Part shown: piece after piece, positions 26,912-34,600 of the stretch
Layout: every line of letters starts with the position of its first letter
Numbering within the stretch: the stretch's first letter is position 1
Source of the DNA: CAG-533 sp022779465
GTDB lineage: Bacteria; Bacillota_I; Bacilli_A; RF39; UBA660
Direction: 5' to 3'
DNA length: 39,116 nt
NCBI GenBank assembly: GCA_022779465.1
Contig: JALFTB010000013.1
Location: 1-39,116, forward strand
The notes under the pieces: generated by a model
The model's database searches: none
Told to the model about the DNA's origin: nothing
The model's input: the letters and a program-made list of their open reading frames with translations, nothing else
Translations under genes and position numbers: made by a program

Positions 26912-27654
26912 TCTGCCTTACCCTTAAGAGCATCTAAAACTTCAATAGGTAAAGCAAAAATAATCGTATTAGATTGATCAGAAGAAATATCATTAATAGT
27001 AGATAAAGTTCTTAAATGTAAAGCTCCAGGTGTACTACTCATAATTTCTGCAGCCTTAGCTAAATTTTCACTAGCTTCAACTTCACCAACAGACTTAGTA
27101 ATAACTGCAGCTTTTTCTCTTTCAGCCTCAGCAACTTTAGCAATAACACGTTTCATTTCTTCAGGTAAAGCTACATCTTTAAGTTCAACGTTTTCAACTT
27201 TAATACCCCAAGGATCAGTAGCTTCATCAACAATCTTACAAATCTCTTCAGAAATTTTATTTCTTTCTGCAAGAAGTTCATCTAAAGAAACAGCACCAAC
27301 AGCATTACGCATAGTCGTTTGAGCAAGCTGAGCAACTGCATATCTATAATCTTCTACTGCAATGATAGCCTTACTAGCATCAAAAATCTTATAATATAAA
27401 ACCGCATTAATTCTAATAGAAACATTATCTTTAGTAATCGCATCTTGTTCAGGAACATCAACAGCCTTAGTTCTAATATCAACCTTTTTCATAGATTCAA
27501 TAACTGGTAATATTAAATTCCATCCTGGATTAAGAATCTTTGCAAACTTACCAAATCTAAATTTAACACCACGCTCATATTCATTAACTTGTCTAATAGA
27601 TCTAAGTAAAATAATTACAACTATTACAATGATAAATAATAACATAAATTCCAT
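26902..27654 (-). CDS. Stomatin/prohibitin-like SPFH membrane protein (slipin)
   Basis: ATG 27654 follows AAAGGAG by five bases; a frame extending to 27672 runs through the SD. The 250-residue protein has one N-terminal membrane segment (about 1-20) and a slipin-type SPFH domain (RQVNEYERGVKFRFGKF, NPGWNLILPVIES, VDIRTKAVDVPEQ). A helical region with LAERNKISEEI and EAEREKAAVI and a C-terminal IFALPIEVLDAL follow. Such proteins form large membrane rings that organise microdomains and often partner an NfeD protein, which is not seen nearby. Confidence 0.92.
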   Translation of the reverse strand: MEFMLLFIIVIVVIILLRSIRQVNEYERGVKFRFGKFAKILNPGWNLILPVIESMKKVDIRTKAVDVPEQDAITKDNVSIRINAVLYYKIFDASKAIIAVEDYRYAVAQLAQTTMRNAVGAVSLDELLAERNKISEEICKIVDEATDPWGIKVENVELKDVALPEEMKRVIAKVAEAEREKAAVITKSVGEVEASENLAKAAEIMSSTPGALHLRTLSTINDISSDQSNTIIFALPIEVLDALKGKAEKK

Positions 27655-27673
27655 ACATACTCCTTTCACCAAT

Positions 27674-27702
27674 ATAATATAATAATATGCTTAAATTATC
27701 AA
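27674..27702 (-). promoter_or_regulatory. Promoter of the slipin gene
   Basis: On the minus strand TTGATA and TATTAT are separated by exactly 17 bp, 20 bases before the start codon. Confidence 0.65.
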
Positions 27703-27741
27703 TAAAACCCTTTAATTAATTAAAAAGTTATAATATAATAA

Positions 27742-27758
27742 CTTACCATGGAGGTAAG
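27742..27758 (+). promoter_or_regulatory. Small hairpin covering the SD of the next gene
   Basis: CTTACC (27742-27747) pairs with GGTAAG (27753-27758) over a 5-base loop; the GGAGG SD (27750-27754) lies in the loop and stem. TATAAT motifs just upstream would start the transcript near this hairpin. Confidence 0.35.
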
Positions 27759-27761
27759 AAT

Positions 27762-28259
27762 ATGCAAAAAATTACATTAGATGAATATAAAAGAATATTA
27801 TGTTTAAATGAATTAGATATGTTCTATGTATCAGAACCAAATTCAAAACAAAAACAATATGTTGAAAAACATTATCAAGATGAAGAATTACAAGAAGTAA
27901 TAGATAACACTTTAAATTTTATTAAAAAATTATTAATTGTACTTAAAAATCAAACACCAATAGATGAAGAAACAATATCTTACAAATTTGAATTACCATT
28001 AAATTCAATAAGTAAAATTTTAAATGGAAGTGATACTACAGCCGATGAACTATTCTACTTAGAAGGTAGCGAGAATCAAAAAATAAGTACTAAATTAATC
28101 CAATATTTGTTTAGTAAGCAAAGTTATTTATTTTTCTCTTTTTTAGAAGATAAAATTACTTATAAAGACTATACTTTATATATTCCCGTTTTAAATATTA
28201 TTGTTCCTGCTAGTAAAGTTTTAGAATTATCAAAAGCTCAATCTCTAAACTTTAATTAA
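27762..28259 (+). CDS. Small cytosolic protein of unknown function
   Basis: The 165-residue, mostly helical protein has no signal or membrane segment. Residues 60-95 (TISYKFELPLNSISKILNGSDTT) could be a helix-turn-helix-like segment, though weakly. The last 40 residues (YTLYIPVLNIIVPASKVLEL) look like beta-strands. No family was recognised. GGAGG precedes the ATG and lies in a small hairpin. Its gene is divergent from the slipin gene and is followed 47 bases later by a membrane protein gene. Confidence 0.7.
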   Translation: MQKITLDEYKRILCLNELDMFYVSEPNSKQKQYVEKHYQDEELQEVIDNTLNFIKKLLIVLKNQTPIDEETISYKFELPLNSISKILNGSDTTADELFYLEGSENQKISTKLIQYLFSKQSYLFFSFLEDKITYKDYTLYIPVLNIIVPASKVLELSKAQSLNFN

Positions 28260-28306
28260 TTGACAATTTTTCTAATATAAACTATTATTATTATAGGTGA
28301 TAATAT

Positions 28307-28885
28307 ATGTTATTTAAAAGAAAAAAAGAAAGAACTAAAAAGAACAAAATTAATTTAATATGTAGTGCTATTTTACTATTAGTAGGTCTAGCAATGTTTA
28401 TCCTACCTTGGATTAAAATCTTAGATCCTGTCAAAATATTATATGTAGTATTTAGTATTTATGCTTTAGTAAAATTAGTTGAATATTTCTTAACTAGAAA
28501 TGGTAGCGACTTAGAAAATTTATACACCGCTATTGCTTCAGCTCTAGCTGCAATAAGTGGTTTTAGATTTATAAACTATGAACCAACAATAGTCTTAAGT
28601 ATGACACTAGCATCTTGGGTAGCAGTTATGTCTATTATTAAATTAATTAAATTAGACTACTATCATGATCGTGAAAATGGTATGCTTTATGTTAATTTAA
28701 TTACATTCTCATTATTTATCCTTTTAGGATTACTAACAAGTATTAATCTATATTTTAATGAAACAGTTCAATACATTATGTTAGCGTTCTTCTTTGTTGT
28801 AAATGGATTATTAATGCTTGCTGAAAACGGAATTAGAATCCTAGTAACAAGTAAAGCATTAGATATAAGTGATATTAATAAATAA
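28307..28885 (+). CDS. Six-helix membrane protein, DUF308 (HdeD)-like
   Basis: The 192-residue protein begins with a very basic tail (KRKKERTKKNK) and then has about six hydrophobic helices in three hairpin pairs. Short polar loops separate them (about 25-45, 47-65, 80-92, 98-115, 128-148, 155-175). The pattern resembles DUF308/HdeD proteins of unknown function. AGGTGATA is the SD. A terminator hairpin overlaps its stop codon. Confidence 0.7.
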   Translation: MLFKRKKERTKKNKINLICSAILLLVGLAMFILPWIKILDPVKILYVVFSIYALVKLVEYFLTRNGSDLENLYTAIASALAAISGFRFINYEPTIVLSMTLASWVAVMSIIKLIKLDYYHDRENGMLYVNLITFSLFILLGLLTSINLYFNETVQYIMLAFFFVVNGLLMLAENGIRILVTSKALDISDINK

Positions 28886-28896
28886 TCACTTTTTTT
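28867..28896 (+). terminator. Terminator overlapping the DUF308-like gene end
   Basis: AAGTGAT (28867-28873) pairs with ATCACTT (28885-28891), followed by a T run. Confidence 0.65.
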
Positions 28897-28897
28897 A

Positions 28898-28906
28898 TGA
28901 TAAAAT
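28898..28906 (+). promoter_or_regulatory. Extended -10 promoter of the Cys-rich protein gene
   Basis: TGA-TAAAAT predicts a start near 28913, only about 9 bases before ATG 28922 and on top of in-frame GTG 28913 and ATG 28916. Confidence 0.5.
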
Positions 28907-28921
28907 ATATATGTGATGTTT

Positions 28922-29515
28922 ATGAAAACCAAAGAATTAAATTTATCCAAAAAAGAACTAATCAAAAGAATAAAACTATATAAAAGATTGATATATAGAA
29001 ACACAATCTTCAAAACCAACTCTAAAGATATAGATATCCAAAGAATTATCAAAGGATTAAATATCAAAAATCGTAAAGAAAGAATAACATATGTCTTTGA
29101 TGAATCATGTAAAATGTTAGATAATCAAACTAAAAATACCAATATCTGTGGTTTCGATAAGAATAAACAATGTATTGTTCAAAGAAATAATAAATCCAAT
29201 CATATCTGTGGATGTTGTCGTCTTTGTGAATACGTTACCTTAAATGGATGCCCATCTAAAAATGTTGCTTGTAAATTATTTAACTGTTCAGAAGTAACTA
29301 AAAATTATAATACTCTTAAATACAAAGACCTTTATCTATTAAAACTCTTAAACTTTAAACAAAGACAAATTATTAAATCAAACTATTTTACAATCAGAGA
29401 AGAAGCCTTAAAAGATTTATATTCTTACAGTATTTTTTATTCATTCTATCGAATGATAAAAAGACAATTTAAAAGATTATTTAAAAAAAATAAATACTTA
29501 TATTTAAATAAATGA
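28922..29515 (+). CDS. Cysteine-cluster protein, probably metal-binding, unknown function
   Basis: The 197-residue protein (from ATG 28922) has ten Cys, at 63, 76, 84, 96, 98, 99, 102, 110, 117 and 122, in the pattern CGCCRLC ... GCPSKNVACKLFNC. Such spacing suggests an Fe-S cluster or several Zn sites. The ends are basic (KKELIKRIKLYKR; RQFKRLFKKNK). No SD is visible before any of the three possible starts (GTG 28913, ATG 28916, ATG 28922), and the promoter is very close, so the mRNA may be leaderless. I recall similar conserved Cys-rich proteins in Bacillota but no function. Confidence 0.7.
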   Translation: MKTKELNLSKKELIKRIKLYKRLIYRNTIFKTNSKDIDIQRIIKGLNIKNRKERITYVFDESCKMLDNQTKNTNICGFDKNKQCIVQRNNKSNHICGCCRLCEYVTLNGCPSKNVACKLFNCSEVTKNYNTLKYKDLYLLKLLNFKQRQIIKSNYFTIREEALKDLYSYSIFYSFYRMIKRQFKRLFKKNKYLYLNK

Positions 29516-29536
29516 TAAAATGAAAAAGAGGTATAT

Positions 29537-30391
29537 ATGGAAACAATAAAAGATTTTAATGAATATGAAATATTAGCTATGAGTAATGGCTATAAATATG
29601 AAAGATGGAATAATATAACCCTAAAAAGACCAGATCCTGAAATAATTTGGCCAGATAATGAAAATATTAAAGTAGATGCTAGATATACTAGAAGTAATAC
29701 TGGTGGTGGTATGTGGGAAAAATTAAGTAATATCCCAGATTCATGGCAAATCCACTATAAAGATTTAGTATTTAACTTAAAATTAATGGGCTTTAAACAC
29801 ACTGGTTTATTTCCAGAACAAGCTTATAACTGGGATTTAATAAGAAAAACCATCAAAAATTCCAATCGTAAATGCAAAGTATTAAATTTATTTGCTTACA
29901 CCGGAGCTGCCAGTATTGCTGCTCTAAAAGAAGGGGCCGAAGTAGTACATGTTGATTCATCAAGAGGTATGATTGATTGGGCTAAAGAAAATGTTAAATC
30001 CAATCATTTAGAAAATGAAACCATTAGATTCTTAGTTGATGATGTTAAAAAATTCGTTAAAAGAGAACTAAGAAGAGGTAATAAATATGACATTATTTTA
30101 ATGGATCCACCATCATTTGGTAGAGGAGCTAAAAACGAAGTATGGTCAATCGAAAAAGATCTATACAATCTAGTTGATGATTGTACCAAACTTTTATCAG
30201 ACAAGCCATTATTATTTATTATTAATTCTTATACAACCGGTTTATCAAATACTGTAATTGAAAATATCCTTCATAAAACCATAACTAAAGAAGGAACAAT
30301 TACCTCAACCGAATTAGGAATTAAAGCTAAAAATAATTTAATCTTACCATGTGGTAACACAACAAGATGGGAAGCAAATGCAACTAAATAA
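29537..30391 (+). CDS. SAM-dependent RNA methyltransferase, RlmI/RlmK-like (COG1092-related)
   Basis: The 284-residue class I methyltransferase has a short N-terminal domain (DARYTRSNTGGGMWEKL), then LNLFAYTGAASIAALKEGA (SAM motif I, about 117-135), VDSSRGMIDWAKENV (motif II), and the catalytic DPPSFGRG (about 190-197). These match 23S rRNA C5/m7 methyltransferase relatives lacking the PUA domain of RlmI. The promoter TGATAAAAT at 29513 overlaps the preceding stop. Its last 14 bases overlap the ABC-F start, suggesting coupling of two ribosome-related functions. Confidence 0.82.
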   Translation: METIKDFNEYEILAMSNGYKYERWNNITLKRPDPEIIWPDNENIKVDARYTRSNTGGGMWEKLSNIPDSWQIHYKDLVFNLKLMGFKHTGLFPEQAYNWDLIRKTIKNSNRKCKVLNLFAYTGAASIAALKEGAEVVHVDSSRGMIDWAKENVKSNHLENETIRFLVDDVKKFVKRELRRGNKYDIILMDPPSFGRGAKNEVWSIEKDLYNLVDDCTKLLSDKPLLFIINSYTTGLSNTVIENILHKTITKEGTITSTELGIKAKNNLILPCGNTTRWEANATK

Positions 30392-32008
30392 TATAACTAA
30401 AAATTTTAATAGTAAAACCATTTTAAATAATGTCTCATTTAACCTATCTCAAAACGAAGTAATTGGACTAGTTGGTCCTAACGGGAGTGGTAAAAGTACT
30501 CTTTTAAAAATAATTTCTGGCCAAATTCCTGCAGATAAGGGTAAAGTAAAGTTAAATAATGAAACTGCCTTTTATTTGAACCAGGAAATATCACCAGAGT
30601 TTTATAACCTTTCAGTTGTTGATTACTTAAAACAAATAACTAATTTAACAAACTTAGAAGCAATAATAAGTAATTTTGAACAACATCCAGATGAAGCAAA
30701 TATGGAAGATTATGGCAACGCCTTAGAAGAATACTTAAAAAAAGATGGATATAATTTTGAAAGCAACTTGTCATTTATTTTAGCTGGTTTAAATTTTGAT
30801 GAACCATTAGATAAAAAAATAAAAGAATTATCAGGTGGAGAAAAAATGAAAATACTTCTAGCTGCTATGCTTTTAAGTAATGATGATATTTTTCTTTTAG
30901 ATGAACCAACCAATAATCTAGATATAGAAGCAATAACTTGGTTAGAAAAATATTTAAAAAGTTTAAATAAACAAATGATTATAGTAAGTCATGATGAAGA
31001 ATTTTTAAATAACTTAACTACCAAAATAATTGAGTTATTGAGTTAGATGGCGGTAAAATTAAAGAATACAATTTATCATATTATGCTTATGTTGAATATA
31101 AAGAGATAGAATATACTCACGCTTTAGAAGCATATGAAAATGCCAAAGAAAAGAAATCAAAAATCAAGCAAGAAATAAATACTGCACAAAAATGGGCTTC
31201 TAAAGGAATGAAGAAAAAATCTAGTGATAATGATAAAATTGCTGCCAATTATCAAAAAGAGCAAACAAAGAAAACCGCTGGAAAAATATCTAGACTAAAT
31301 AAAGAATTAGATGAAGTTGAAATTGATAGTGATTTCAGAAAAAAAGAAAAAATTACATTTTTTCTAAAACAAGATATATCAAAAGGCAATAAAGATATTA
31401 AACTTGAAGATTTAGTTTGTGGTTATGATTCATTTCACACAGATGCAGTTGATCTAACAATACCATTTGGATCAAAAGTACTAATAGAAGGTTCAAATGG
31501 GGTTGGAAAAACAACCTTAATGAAAACTATTACTGGAGGACTAAAACCAATAAGTGGTAATGTAATTATAGGAAGTAGTGCTAAAATTGGTTATATATCT
31601 CAAAATACATACGATGACTTTTCTGAAGATGATACAATTTATACATTTTTAACCAAAGATAAAACCATAGATAAAGGTTACTTATTTACATTACTTGATA
31701 AATTTAACATAAGTTATGAAGATAAAGATAAAAAATATAAAGAATTATCTCCAGGCATGAGAACTAGAGTAAATCTAGCAAGATTAGCTTTAGAAGATAT
31801 AAATATTTTATTATTAGATGAAGTTACAAACCATCTAGATATAGAAGCAATCAAAATAATAGAAGAAGTAATTGACACATTCAAAGGAACAATCATATGT
31901 ATAACTCATAATCGTAATTTTAAATCAAAGTTAAATGCTGATTTAGTTATAAATATGCAAAAAGCGAATTTATCAAAAAATAATAAACCAAAACCTATTC
32001 AAAAATAA
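30378..32008 (+). pseudogene. ABC-F ATPase gene split by an 8-bp tandem duplication
   Basis: The first part (30378-31046) has Walker A GPNGSGKST (33-41), LSGGEKMKI and FLLDEPTNNLD, and ends early at TAG 31044. The sequence TTGAGTTA occurs twice in a row at 31030-31037 and 31038-31045. Deleting one copy joins TKIIEL to DGGKIKEYNLSYY and restores one 540-residue ABC-F protein. The second part then supplies the charged inter-domain linker, GSNGVGKTT, LSPGMRTRV and LLLDEVTNHLD (Val for the usual Pro). ABC-F proteins act on the ribosome, some giving antibiotic resistance; the subfamily is unclear. The second half could start at ATG 31208, but its SD is too close. Confidence 0.88.
31030..31045 (+). 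repeat. Exact 8-bp tandem duplication TTGAGTTA x2
   Basis: The two copies abut. The change of +8 shifts the frame, and all coding similarity downstream continues in the shifted frame, so it is the lesion or switch that breaks the ABC-F gene. Confidence 0.93.
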
Positions 32009-32027
32009 TTCTATTTTTCTTCCAACA

Positions 32028-32039
32028 AGAATATATTCT
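32028..32039. promoter_or_regulatory. 12-bp palindrome AGAATATATTCT upstream of spoVS
   Basis: A perfect palindrome lies 13 bases before ATG 32053, just upstream of the GGAGG. It might be an operator; its binder is unknown, and AT-rich palindromes are common here. Confidence 0.3.
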
Positions 32040-32052
32040 AATGGAGGCACAA

Positions 32053-32313
32053 ATGGAAATATTAAAAGTATCCAGTAAGAGTAATCCTAGTAAAGTAGCT
32101 GGAGCAATTGCTAATGTCTTTCGTATCGATGGAATAGTTGAAATTCAAACTATTGGCGCCGGAAGCTTAAATCAAGCCATAAAAGCAATCGCTATAGCTA
32201 GAGGCTTTGTAGCTCCTAGTGGAAAAAATTTAGTTGTTGTTCCTGCATTTTCAGATATTCTAATAGATGGAGCAGAAAAAACAGCAATTAAATTAATCGT
32301 AGAGGCTGCCTAA
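32053..32313 (+). CDS. spoVS: Stage V sporulation protein S
   Basis: ATG 32053 is chosen over 32041 because TGGAGG falls between them. The 86-residue protein aligns by eye with SpoVS along its length: MEILKVSSKSNPSKVAGAIA, EIQTIGAGSLNQAIKAIAIA, RGFVAPSGKNL, and DGAEKTAIKLIVE. SpoVS is a small Alba-like, possibly nucleic-acid-binding protein. In B. subtilis it affects septation and coat assembly, but it is also found in non-sporulating bacteria, so it does not prove sporulation. Confidence 0.95.
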   Translation: MEILKVSSKSNPSKVAGAIANVFRIDGIVEIQTIGAGSLNQAIKAIAIARGFVAPSGKNLVVVPAFSDILIDGAEKTAIKLIVEAA

Positions 32314-32322
32314 GCCTTTTTT
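32303..32322 (+). terminator. Short hairpin at the end of spoVS
   Basis: The stem AGGCT/AGCCT with a GCCTA loop plus T6 overlaps the stop codon; weaker than the following terminator. Confidence 0.55.
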
Positions 32323-32330
32323 ATATGCCA

Positions 32331-32360
32331 AATAAAGTCATAACAGACTTTATTTTTTTT
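32331..32360 (+). terminator. Main spoVS terminator
   Basis: A perfect 9-bp stem AATAAAGTC/GACTTTATT with a 6-base loop is followed by T6 or more. Confidence 0.88.
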
Positions 32361-32400
32361 ATGATATATGCTAATATAAATGGCCAAAAGAAGGATATCT

Positions 32401-33492
32401 ATGGAAGTACTAAAAGAGTTAGATAAAATGAATTATACCTTTGTTAAATCTTATCCCTTAAGTCATGTAATCACCATGTCTGATGATGAAATTAGACTAT
32501 ATGTTTATACAATTGTAGTAGACTATGAAACATTAACTAATCATTTTGATGAATTCTTAAGAGTAATTAAAATCCTAAAAGAAGAGGGAACAACCGTAAT
32601 AAATTGTGAAACATATGACTGTGTAAAATTTATAAACGAACATTATAAAGAAAGATTTCCAATGATAATTAATGTCCTAGATGATTATCAAAATAAAGAT
32701 CGTTCTGATATAAAACTTTCTAAACTAGATAAAACCATCATAACAATTCCCATTCCACATCTAATGTGGGGTATTGACTTTGATAATCTAATTTATTTAA
32801 ATTCAGTAACCTACAATCAAAACGCCTTGTTTTATAATGGTAATAAAGAAATATCATTAGATGATTTAAAAAGAATTAAAGATGTAATTGAAGCATTAAA
32901 AGACGAAAATCTATCAGATGCTCAAAAACTCCTTGTTGTATCAACTTATCTTCAAAGAAATGTCCAATATGTCGATAACACTCCAAATTTTAAAATCAAT
33001 GGAGTAGAATATGAATTAGATGATCCATCCTTAACAAAAGAAATTCTTATTCCTGAAGTAGGTTTAATTGAAACTATTATTAATAAACACTATGGATTAT
33101 GTATGGGTATTGCTAACACTACAACAGTTCTTTTAAATAATCCTGAAATGAACATTGATGCTAGAACCCTTGTTAATGAAAATCATGCTTGGAATATCAT
33201 TAAAATAGATGAAAAATACTATTACTGTGATAATACTTGGGCTATAAGTAGAAACCCTCATTTATTACCAAATGCTATCATGACTACTGAATTTTCTTCG
33301 ACAAATTTATTATTTGGTCAAAGAAGTATGGACCACATGAAAGAACATAACCTAATTTGTTTAGATAATCCCAACTTAAAACATATAAGTTATACTGACT
33401 ATAGATTAAAAAGAACCATAAGAAAATTAAAAGACTTAATTACTAGTGGCTATTCAAAATCTCCAGTCTTAACAATGCATAGAAAGGTCTAA
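32401..33492 (+). CDS. Transglutaminase-like (papain-fold) protein, cytosolic
   Basis: ATG 32401 follows AGAAGGA by about seven bases; the in-frame ATG 32380 precedes that SD. In the 363-residue protein, residues 170-290 show the transglutaminase-like order: Cys234 in HYGLCMGIANTTTVLL, His262 in NENHAWNII, Asp277 in YYCDNTW. This is a complete Cys-His-Asp triad. The N-terminal 150 residues are an unknown alpha/beta region. No signal peptide is present, so it would act inside the cell as a protease, cross-linker or peptide-binding protein. Its partner follows after one base. Confidence 0.75.
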   Translation: MEVLKELDKMNYTFVKSYPLSHVITMSDDEIRLYVYTIVVDYETLTNHFDEFLRVIKILKEEGTTVINCETYDCVKFINEHYKERFPMIINVLDDYQNKDRSDIKLSKLDKTIITIPIPHLMWGIDFDNLIYLNSVTYNQNALFYNGNKEISLDDLKRIKDVIEALKDENLSDAQKLLVVSTYLQRNVQYVDNTPNFKINGVEYELDDPSLTKEILIPEVGLIETIINKHYGLCMGIANTTTVLLNNPEMNIDARTLVNENHAWNIIKIDEKYYYCDNTWAISRNPHLLPNAIMTTEFSSTNLLFGQRSMDHMKEHNLICLDNPNLKHISYTDYRLKRTIRKLKDLITSGYSKSPVLTMHRKV

Positions 33493-33493
33493 A

Positions 33494-34537
33494 ATGAAAC
33501 AATATACTAAAGAAGATTTAAAAGAAATAAAAATGTTATTAAATGACTATGTTGTTCAAAATGATTTTGATTTTATCTATAACAATTTACATTTAATTGG
33601 ATATACCTGTGAAGCAATTAGAAAAACATCAAAACCATTTGCTAAATCAATGAATAATTCTGATATAGAATATAAAAATATTCCTGTATACACTGGTAAA
33701 TTTAGATTAGATATCGTAAGAAAATATTTAAAAGATCATCAAATAGACCTTGATGTTGATGATTTATTTAATAGGGGAATAATCTGCTGTAATTGTAATA
33801 CATATCCTGATGAAATTGCTAAAAAAAGAATTTATAAACCCTATACCGGTGGAAGATGTCAATCTTATCTTGATGAACATAGAGTTGAATTACTAGTTCC
33901 CAATACTGGTTATATTTCTGATTCAGCAGTACTAGTTCATGAACTATCCCATTATCGCGAAGAAGAATACAAAAATTACACAACCGCAGCAAGAGAGATT
34001 TTTACAGAGGCCTTAGCGTATACCGAAGAATTTATTTTTTTGAAAGATAACGAAAAAGAATTTACCGAAATAGAATATTTTATAAGAAACTTTTTATGCG
34101 GCTTAACCAATCTTGCCATTAAAATGGAAAGTATAATTGCAATTATTATCGTATTTGTAAATACCGGAGACATAGATCAAGAAGCATATAAATTATACTT
34201 TGGTACAGATGAAAATTATGAAGAAGATCTCCAAGAATTATTAGATGTCATTAATAGTGGTTCATTTAAATTATTAGAAAATATAAGATATGTAATCGCC
34301 CTCATACTATTTCCCTACTTATATTACAGTTGTTTGCAAAATCCAAACTTTATGAACAAACTTCAAAAATTACACAAATTAATTCTTAATGAAGGCGTCT
34401 TAACATGTTTAGATTACATTGGTATCAATACAATATCATTTGAAGAAATAGATAAAATTTCTGAATTTTTAAAACTATTATATTCAGAACACTTTACCGC
34501 AACTATTACTAAAGAACCAACTAAAACCCTAGATTAG
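33494..34537 (+). CDS. HELSH-motif zinc-metallopeptidase-like protein
   Basis: The 347-residue protein has HELSH (149-153) in SAVLVHELSHYREEEY and a possible third ligand, Glu172, in REIFTEALAY, 19 residues after His153. This spacing fits gluzincin-like peptidases. A Cys pair (ICCNC, about 95-100) precedes it. Residues 180-345 are helical; one segment (about 212-225) is hydrophobic but no clear signal exists. It starts one base after the transglutaminase-like gene, so the two are translated together. Substrate and family are not recognised. Confidence 0.7.
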   Translation: MKQYTKEDLKEIKMLLNDYVVQNDFDFIYNNLHLIGYTCEAIRKTSKPFAKSMNNSDIEYKNIPVYTGKFRLDIVRKYLKDHQIDLDVDDLFNRGIICCNCNTYPDEIAKKRIYKPYTGGRCQSYLDEHRVELLVPNTGYISDSAVLVHELSHYREEEYKNYTTAAREIFTEALAYTEEFIFLKDNEKEFTEIEYFIRNFLCGLTNLAIKMESIIAIIIVFVNTGDIDQEAYKLYFGTDENYEEDLQELLDVINSGSFKLLENIRYVIALILFPYLYYSCLQNPNFMNKLQKLHKLILNEGVLTCLDYIGINTISFEEIDKISEFLKLLYSEHFTATITKEPTKTLD

Positions 34538-34557
34538 TTATATTTAACTAATCTTTT
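34531..34557 (+). terminator. Terminator of the transglutaminase/HELSH operon
   Basis: A perfect 10-bp stem AGATTAGTTA/TAACTAATCT with a TATT loop overlaps the stop codon and is followed by TTT. Confidence 0.8.
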
Positions 34558-34574
34558 AATTTACTAATTGATTA

Positions 34575-34583
34575 TGCTATAAT
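34575..34583 (+). promoter_or_regulatory. sufB promoter (TGC TATAAT)
   Basis: A consensus extended -10 lies 17 bases before ATG 34601, giving sufB its own promoter with a leader of about 11 bases. Confidence 0.65.
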
Positions 34584-34600
34584 AACTATTGGTGTTATTT

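Noticed and set aside
31208..32008. A separate single-domain ABC ATPase gene
   Set aside because: It begins in the middle of the ABC-F linker and continues exactly from the first half once one 8-bp copy is removed.
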